A DNA stretch of 64,000 bases from Endomychus coccineus (Eukaryota > Arthropoda > Insecta > Coleoptera > Endomychidae), in contig OY294070.1 in the NCBI GenBank assembly GCA_958510875.1, positions 122,554,703-122,618,702 on the forward strand. Reading direction: 5' to 3'. Below are positions 56,704 through 64,000 of this stretch, one piece after another (the first letter of the stretch is position 1; each line of letters begins with the position of its first letter). Below the pieces are notes generated by a model. It saw only the letters and a program-made list of their open reading frames with translations, was not told the origin of the DNA and made no database searches. A program made the translations under genes and the position numbers.

Positions 56704-56744
56704 TTGTTTGATAATGGCACTTCGGTGTTGAAACTATAGTTACG
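56704..56744 (+). ncRNA. Hammerhead-like core with U3-A8, PLE-C 3' region
   Basis: Core TTGATAA is at 56708-56714, then an extra T, stem II around a TTCG tetraloop (GCAC/GTGT), GAAA at 56730-56733, palindromic stem III ACT-AT-AGT, cleavage-site T at 56741 and ACG pairing with TGT (56705-56707). It has the same paired C3-to-U and G8-to-A change as PLE-A, in a clearly different family. Confidence 0.5.
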
Positions 56745-56790
56745 TTTTCACGTTATTATTGATAAAAGTGATATAAAAACAAAGTAGTCA

Positions 56791-57030
56791 CTATTTCATA
56801 TAATCAAAATGATAAATTACCATAAAGTAACGGCTTCCACCATCGATTTTTTTAGAGAGTGGATTGTTCATTGCACATCCGCTTGTTTGTATATAGTAAT
56901 TTTTGTTAAAAGTGAAATAATTTTGCTCCATATGTAAAGATGCCTGTAAGTTTCGAGCATCGTATCTAGTTTGTATCTTAATTTCAAGTGGATGGACTTC
57001 ATCATTTGACCAGTACACGAGGACATACAT
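56791..57030 (-). pseudogene. Penelope-like RT fragment
   Basis: Minus strand: LQASLHMEQNYFTFNKNYYI and QTSGCAMNNPLSKKI correspond to the PLE RT segment 'sl.M.QnYF.Fn..yY.QT.G.aMG.PLSP', parallel to 45780-45860. 80 codons are open and the rest is lost. Confidence 0.78.
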
Positions 57031-59705
57031 TCCGCCAAATAACCTGATTCAAAATACGACTCCGTTTGCCAGGCTCACTCCTCTCAACAAGTATAAAAAG
57101 AGAAGACCAGCGGGTCACTTCATTTCCACTTGAAATAATAATAATATAGTAGATAATTTTATAAATCATTGGCTAGCATAAGTAATAGGGAAAAATATGT
57201 AATAAATGTCCAGAAATAGTATGAATGCACAATATAAATATAAAGTTGATTGTTGATAAAAATGAGGAGTTTCTCCATCATCTTATAAACCTACTAGTTT
57301 TCAAGATATTACTATATGCTTTTTTTCAAATCCTTCGTCGTTCCTTTGACAATAATGAGATAACAAGTCATTACCCATTATCAGAATCAATGAAACTTCA
57401 ATTCAGGAGTATATTTTTTGTTATTTAATATCGGTCGAGGTATTAACCTTTCTGTGTTGGAATCGATTGGAAAAATACGAAGGTATAAGTGAAACAAAAA
57501 TAGATGTTGCTGAACAATTCATTATTAATCGATTTATCAAAATTAAGAAAACGATCGGCGAATGTTAGTTTTTAATTCTCTTATATGAACGATAACAGGA
57601 AATAATAAACATCTTAAAAATGTAATCTATACAATCCCCAACGGTAGGATAGATTTGAGAACAGGGAAACTGACCGTTAAAATAAGTATGTAATGTCAAA
57701 CATCTGGAGGACAACATGCCAGTATTTTAACCAGATAATATGGTTCGTTATAATAGGTTTCTCTTATCCTTTCCTGTTGTCAATTGTTCAAAGATACTCA
57801 TACGTAAGTCTAGGATAAGATACTATGAATATTGTCTAAAATTTGTAATTAGAGTAATTACAAATTGTATATATCATAATGATGAATAAGACGTAGTTTA
57901 ACCATTTAGAAAAGGATGAACTTGTTTACGTCCCTATGTAATATTAGTTCTAAAAGGGAATTGAAAAGTAGGGATGGAAGCTCAGGCTGACTTATGATTG
58001 CTTCAGAGACAACTTTTATTATGCATTCCTCTTATTCAAAATATTGTTTTCTCAGTTACGTAAATAGAAAAAGAATTCCTTCAATTATTCTGTCATAGTT
58101 TAGTATTTGAAATAAAACCTTAAATGCTCATGCCGTAACTTAGTTATTGCATTTGAAATTAGGATAGTGATTCATTTACATATATATAAGGGTTTCTTCT
58201 TCTTGGCCATAATTGCATATCAAAACGAGTAAAATATTGATATGAAGTCCTAGAATAAAGTAAGAAAGCAAAACAATTAAGTACACAAGAGAACCTTTGT
58301 TACATTGGATTGAATTTAGATTTATGATTTTGAGGAACACAAAGGAACTTCACTCTAACGATGTAAAATAATAGCAAGAAAAAATATGATAAAATCAAGG
58401 AATAGACATGTGAAATGAAAGTCAGAATCATGAATATGTTGAAATAATAATTACATCCAGTCTGGGATCATGCATACAGACCGAACTAGTTTTGTAAATG
58501 TAACGTACTAATTGCACGTACAAAATTTCGCATGTAATTTCAACAGTTGTTTATCAAATCAGGAACATAAATTCATTCATATCACTGGTATGCTAATTAT
58601 TGAACAACTGAATATGTCGTAATTTGATATTACTTTACACTTTCCACAGACACAAACAGACCAGTTTTATGCTTCATATCATATTTCTAGAATATCAAAA
58701 GAAGAAAAGACTGCACAATTACATCAATTCATGGTTATGGAGTCCAATAACTTTTTATGGCTCATGTGGTTATGTCTTTCGTTTTGCTGTCGAATAAACG
58801 CGACTCAATTTCAGCTTTGGAATCGTAGTAGTTTGCTTATATAAAGCGTTTCCTTCAAATATCAGTTGAGAAAAAGTCTACTGAACAGTGGCAGCTTGTG
58901 ACTTTAAAATATGGCGAGACAACATTTTTACAAGCTTTTATTTAACTTTCCTTGCTTATGTCTATTTGTACATTCGGGTGAAGTCTTGAAAGTGCATTTT
59001 GACCCTCTGCTAGTCGTCCAATCAACTTGAAATTTGTCAGGTGTTCATCATTTGGATGACAATGCATTATGACAGTTTTATAAAAGAAAAATGAGATGAC
59101 TGCTCCAAGATGGCAGACGAGCTTTGTGATTATGGTCCTATAATAACTGATGCAAGGGCTGGCAGCGTCGTCCTATAATATCTGAAGAAGGGTCCCTTCT
59201 TTGGCTTCCAAGGAACGCCATATCTTATCAGTTAACAGGTCCGGTGCTGGCTCACGGTATTAGTTTCATATGACACGTAGACATAGGGGCAGATGGTTGG
59301 AATCACAACACTGGGTACGAAATGTGATGTATGGTTTTAATGTTCTCTAGATGGTACTTTCTAGTACTAGTTTATAACCCTATTGAACTGACTGAACTTA
59401 ATACACTTAATGAACTCCATCAACTTATTCAACTTAGTTCGGCGGAGGTTGACCTACCTGCCTGTATTAACACTCATGTCACGCGCACATGGTCAGAACC
59501 TTGTTGACTCATCATTTGATATGCTATATAATACAATAACAAATATGTTGTATGTTTATATTCTATAAACATTATCATGACATACAAACTATACTATTCT
59601 ATTCAAAATCTGTATATGAGATTTTTTGGGTTCGGAGATCATGATTTTCATTCAGATTTGGAAATTCAAGATGGCGGCTCAAGGATGACGGACTTATAAG
59701 AATTA
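57031..59705. other. 2.7 kb without a recognisable gene
   Basis: AT-rich up to about 58850. 58950-59280 has a higher GC content and a repeat-like look (GTCCAATCAACTTGAAATTT, GTCCTATAATA twice at 59136 and 59170), but no second copy or coding pattern was found. Confidence 0.5.
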
Positions 59706-59710
59706 ATAAT

Positions 59711-59870
59711 GATTCTTGACCCAGGTATGAATTATTTCTGAATTCTCTGGAAATAGGTCACATTAATACACATGCTTATTATTTTCGTCGTAAAGTACGT
59801 TTCGGTCTCAAAAACATCATAAGAAGACGTATCACTGTCTGAAACGGGATTTTTCAAAAACCGTTTTTTC
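59711..59870 (-). mobile_element. PLE-B terminal fragment with decayed hammerhead
   Basis: Starts with the tail GATTCTTGACCCAGGTATGA, then the terminal CTCTGGAAATAGGTCACATT. On the minus strand at about 59787-59829 is a decayed hammerhead (core CTTATGA, stem II largely lost, GAAACGTAC kept). A conserved stretch GGGATTTTTCAAAAACC follows. It is only the terminal arm of the family; no coding part remains. Confidence 0.65.
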
Positions 59871-60286
59871 AGTAGGTAAGGGTGATTGTTTCTTATTTAT
59901 AATGTTATTTCAGCTTCTAATCCAGTAACATATGTCCGAATATCGGACATAGATTATTACGATACACATATTCGAGGATGCTGAATCCACTTATCCAGAA
60001 ATAGTATGTTGATGCGGTCCGATTTCAATATTATCTACATTATCAAGAAATTGTTACGTTGAAATATTATCCTTGATGTATTTTAAGCCTGCAATTCAAG
60101 ATTCGAATTTGAAACAGTTCTTCATTCAGTTTGAGTACCGGGTGAAACTTAGACTATTAAAACATTTGTGATTGCATAGCCTAACCGCAATATCAATACT
60201 TGGGTTAGTCCTACATTCCAAGACATAGTGGAAAACATATTTTAGATAGGCTAGTTCTACATTAAGGGAACCTACTAATTTTATAT
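59871..60286. other. No recognisable gene
   Basis: Nothing recognised; probably more PLE or retroelement debris. Confidence 0.4.
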
Positions 60287-61235
60287 TCATGGGTTTGATT
60301 CATGAGGTCCTGTCCCTCCTGGAAAGCCGTTCTTGCCATGGAGGTTAAGTCGCAAGACCGAGATAGCCAAACATACCTCTTTGAGATATCTTGAACAAAC
60401 AATTTGTACTTTTTTTACACTTCGACTACACGAGAGGGAGAAGGTTTGAAGCTTATAGGCATGAGAAAATACCTCGATAGGTAAAGAGTTCCACAACTTT
60501 GCTGTTCAGTAAAAAATTGAAGTCTGGTAGGATGAAGTTCGGCAGGTCTCGAGCTTGACAATGAAGGGGTGACTAGTTTGAGATCGTCTAGTTCACCTAT
60601 CTGGAATATCTCGTGGTGGAACAATAGACGGGATTTCCGATGAACACCGATCATGGAAATATCTATAGAAGAGGAGGAAATTGCGTATGTTTGGAAGCCA
60701 AACTCCAAAAATGTGAAGAGTACTCCAGGACAGGTCAAATCTGTGCCTTGTAGATTATGAGGAGCTGCTGGGATGTGAAGTAGCTCTTGGCACGGAATAG
60801 AAAACCAAGTTTGGTCAAGCGGTTTTTGAAACCGACCTCACATGATCGTCCCATGAGAAAGTGCTGTTGGTGGTAATCCCGAGCATTGTTAAGGAAGACT
60901 TCATACGAATAGTTGTACCTGACATCATTATATTAGGGTTTGTGGGATCAAACTTCGTGGACAAGAAGCAAGCTTGAGTTTTTATTGCATCAAACTCTAC
61001 TAGATTATCAGATCCTCATCTCAAAATATTCGCCAGATCTCCATTGATTGCGTGAACCTATCTCTGCCTCACTCCTCTGGCTTCATTGGATGGTATAGAG
61101 GCTCTAGATGAGAAAGTGTTATGGAGTGTACCATCATTCGTAGAGCTGTGAACGGGACAGGTGGTAACTCCCAGCATATCGTTGATATGGAGCAGGAACA
61201 AAGTTGGTGTCAAGACAGATCCCTGCGGTATGGAA
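60287..61235 (-). pseudogene. Non-LTR retrotransposon (family J) RT 3' half
   Basis: From 61235 on the minus strand: IPQGSVLTPTLFLLHINDML (RT motif B). The FADD box is changed to NDG in an otherwise aligned TLHNTFSSRASIPSNEARG. Then come VHAINGDLANILR, SWDDHVRSVSKTA, the thumb, HRKSRLLFHHEIFQ, DDLKLVTPSLSSSRPA and KLWNSLPIEVFSHAYKLQTF (60430-60500), then a basic tail to 60287. Stops, frame changes and the missing aspartates make it inactive. It overlaps the 31.4 and 7.9 kb copies over its whole length. Confidence 0.8.
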
Positions 61236-61440
61236 TTCGAGTGACTGTTTCTTTGGTTGTGGCTTCATCCTGTCGAAACCACATGATATCCAAGTCCAAA
61301 TCGTTAGCTTTATCGGAAAAAAATTTGATATGCATATCTTGGTTTATTGATACTAACAGCATGTGCTGTGTCAGTGCACGGCATACACGGTAGGTCGTCG
61401 GACATACCTCGGAGACGATAAGAATACACCTGAGGAAATC
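61236..61440. other. No recognisable feature
   Basis: The 90-codon plus frame at 61121-61393 is the antisense of the RT remnant and its flank. Confidence 0.4.
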
Positions 61441-61680
61441 AGAAGTATCCCCTATATCAGGCTACTGAAATTCGAAGAAAACACCGGACTGATGAGGAGG
61501 TAGCAACATGTGAGGGCACAATAGGGCTAAAATGACTGCAGTGCAGTGAAGCTCTCCTCAGGATGGAGAACCAACCTCACGGAGGAGAAGTTTTAGTCGG
61601 TAGAAATCCGGTCCACCCGGGAGCATGGGTACCTGAGGCGTATATGCAAGATTTCCCCTCCTCTACGCAAAAAAAAAATA
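61441..61680 (+). mobile_element. Non-LTR retroelement 3' end with A-tail
   Basis: Plus strand: GGEVLVGRNPVHPGAWVPEA (about 61579-61638) resembles the C-terminal end of R1/LOA-type ORF2 proteins. A run of A at 61669-61678 follows the CCCCTCCTCTACGC end that is shared with 22380-22432. The two loci thus carry 3' ends of the same family. Confidence 0.55.
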
Positions 61681-62504
61681 ACGTTATTTGCTAAAAGAAT
61701 ACTTTGATCGCTTTCTGTTTTTCTTCCTACTCGTGTTTCTATAGGGAATGCAATAGATACATGTGAAAAGACTTTAGAGGAAAAGATACCAACACATATT
61801 CCATTGCAAAATACAATGAACTTAATGTTACCTACCAGTTTTTGGCTTTATTGAGTTTTATTTTTTATTGTAATGATCTTGTTCCATATTATTGAATCCA
61901 CAATGCTCTCCATAGCAAGGTACTCTATTCAAACAAATATCAGTAGTTATTACTTTAATTCATACACTTCGTCACTTGAATATACCAATTATACGCAATC
62001 AAAAGAACAAAACGAATACCTAATTACAAACTCTCCTTACTGCATTAATGAGAGTTATTTAACGGTAAATTAGCATGCATATTATACCAATTATAGACAC
62101 GTGGAGTGTTACCAGTGAATAATGTCTTATGGAAGTGATTTAAGTTTCCAGCGCATAATCATTTACTCCAGTATAGTAATTATTGAAGAAAAAATAATAT
62201 ATTCGTACGCATATGAGTCAAAATTCCTTGGACAATTCATATATCTTGGGTCATGATCAATTGAACTAGCTTGTTATAAAATAAGAATTGAGCTTGCATG
62301 ATGATAAAAATGCTTGAAAGGAGTAGTGGACACTTTATTTCAATATGAAATGGTGGATGCGCTGGTACAAATAGGTTTCCATTTGTGATATCCGATGTAC
62401 ATGGTAAAATGCCAATAATTTTTGCAGAACACGAAACGTTCGAATGCTGGGACGACAATCATGAATTTAATTCTGACGATGGATATTAGGCATCTTGAAT
62501 CGAC
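61681..62504. other. No recognisable gene
   Basis: 66- and 73-codon frames (61873 +, 62237 -) have no motif. Confidence 0.5.
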
Positions 62505-62690
62505 TTCCGCAGATTGCTTGGATTCCGCGTCACAATAACACTACTTCATGCCGACGCCTAGCTACCTATTACAGCTGGCATCCTGGAACTGAGCTTCAAG
62601 CCTGGTCTAAAGATGCCAGCATCATTGGTCGGCAAAATGTCGACCTCAAGTCGTATTATTGTGACGCGAAATCCATCCGGAAGACTTTGC
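62505..62690. repeat. Long imperfect hairpin (three stacked stems)
   Basis: Outer stem GGATTCCGCGTCACAATAA (62520-62538) pairs with 62656-62674 with one mismatch. The middle stem is TGCCGAC (62549-62555) with GTCGGCA (62628-62634). The inner stem is GCTGGCATC (62574-62582) with GATGCCAGC (62612-62620). GC content is above the surroundings. It may be a small MITE or a structured RNA; the 69-codon frame through it is a by-product. Confidence 0.75.
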
Positions 62691-64000
62691 TGGCTTACTT
62701 TTGAGATGAAGTGAGAAACTGAAAGCTCTAAGAAGCATGTGTACTGAATACTCGATGTAAAAATTGACAATTTTCCTTCACAACTCTATAGATTTATCAA
62801 TTTTTTTTACGGTAATTGATTTCTTGAGAAAAGGGATGCGATATCGGCCGAAAAATACTTTACTAAGTTTCTACTTCAAGCACAATTCCTTGCGCTATAT
62901 TTTGAAATCTATCTTAGGCATGTATTTCTTGAGAGTTGTAAAGATTACGATTATGTGATGCTTATCACTTCCTGGTATCATGTCTGTGTGAGAGCTACAA
63001 TCCAAATTACCTGTTCTCTTTTCTATGAAATGTAATATTATCGATATGATTAGGAAATCTACTCTTAACATATCGATCAAAAATTTACTGAATAACATAT
63101 ATAGTTGATATACACATATACATTGAACTTTGGCTCTAAAATGTCTTCATAATTCAGCGATTCCTGTACGAAGTACTGAGTAACATATCTCATGTTCAGA
63201 ACAACGACTTCTTCAACTCTTAAACAATGACTTCTGCAACTCTTAATCAAAGAGCAGAATAAATTAGAATGTAGTACAGTTTTATACCCTGAGGAACACT
63301 ATAACATAGATCATTAGGTTCTCGTTTTCAAACCGTTGTGAATAAGATCGAAATTACACATTGGTTTCCGCAAAGAGGTTGACAAAATAAAGAATATTCG
63401 TGCTGGAATTATTAAGATTTATATCACAATTTCCACAAGTGAATATATTTGGGTGAATATGAATCCATTAACGTTGCATACATAATTACTAATTCTATGT
63501 AATTACTGGTTTTATGGCAAGTCAAATGAGACTGTTCAATTGCGAATTAACAATTCTAACATGTAACTATTCAGTAATTGTGTAACAGATGAAACGTATT
63601 ACCCTCTATGGAAATATGAACAATATTCATATATCATACTACAAGTTAAAATAATTATACATAATCACTATCTATAGTTAGAATGATATTAATTATATTA
63701 AGCCAATGCTTAGTCCAAAACTGATTACGAATTATTCCAGGAAAACCGAATTATTGATTGCGGCTTTGTTTCAAACAGTTTCTCTTCCTCCATGTCAGAA
63801 CATACGAGTGGAAGAAGATGATGCGAGAATATGAACTTCCTACCGCCTACCTGGTGTTGCATTTTTTCTCAATATAAGTCTGCGTTTCATAAATAGAGAC
63901 ACTGATATAAGTAGCGTCATAGCCAGGGGCTGCAAGGGTCATAATTGTGTGGCCACAGAGCCACAGAACAAAGTTCAGAGGCTGGCGTGCTCAGAAATAA
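62691..64000. other. 1.3 kb without a recognisable gene
   Basis: AT-rich with chance-length frames only. The last 100 bases are GC-richer (GCCAGGGGCTGCAAGG near 63922) and may start another repeat that runs off the window. Confidence 0.5.

Overview
This window looks like AT-rich repeat territory from an insect nuclear genome. The beetle-like character is only a guess: nothing here fixes the species. I find no host gene, tRNA, rRNA, CRISPR array or operon. Almost every stretch that can be read as protein belongs to a transposable element, and nearly all of these are truncated or frameshifted. Families seen are: hAT DNA transposons (two copies), a long-TIR Tc1/mariner-superfamily transposon (two copies) plus a third, more decayed relative, a foldback element, non-LTR retrotransposons of the jockey/R1/CR1 type (about ten fragments), BEL/Pao LTR elements (two fragments in opposite orientation), and many Penelope-like elements (PLEs) carrying reverse transcriptase (RT) and GIY-YIG endonuclease pieces.

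Layout. 0.8-2.9 kb and 8.6-11.7 kb are two inverted copies of one dispersed repeat. The first was split by a foldback element and the second by a hAT element with a perfect 8-bp target duplication. Between them lie a second, truncated hAT copy and two non-LTR 3' ends. 12.2-13.4 kb is a young PLE insertion: inverted 409-bp arms, a 13-bp target duplication and an open GIY-YIG reading frame. 15.7-18.0 kb and 26.4-28.9 kb are the two long-TIR mariner relatives, whose roughly 600-bp inverted repeats run into the transposase start codon. 20-22 kb holds a broken PLE, 24-25 kb non-LTR RT and RNase H remnants, 30 kb a pentamer satellite, 31-39 kb non-LTR remnants and a nested tandem repeat, and 42-44.6 kb the BEL/Pao pieces. 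44.8-46.1 kb is a PLE, 47.3-48.2 kb a decayed transposase, 49-51 kb non-LTR remnants, 52.6-57.0 kb a cluster of PLE copies, and 60.3-61.7 kb non-LTR remnants.

The most interesting signal is in the PLEs. Their terminal repeats carry hammerhead-ribozyme-like cores (two near-helical cores at 53.2 and 55.6 kb, one at 54.5 kb, several decayed). Two different PLE families carry a core in which the catalytic C3-G8 pair appears to be replaced together by U3-A8 (12.3/13.3 kb and 56.7 kb). Hammerheads in Penelope-like elements are known. The paired C3/G8 change, and an extra U before stem II in all copies, are what deserve testing. Everything here was read by eye; boundaries of decayed elements are good to some tens of bases.
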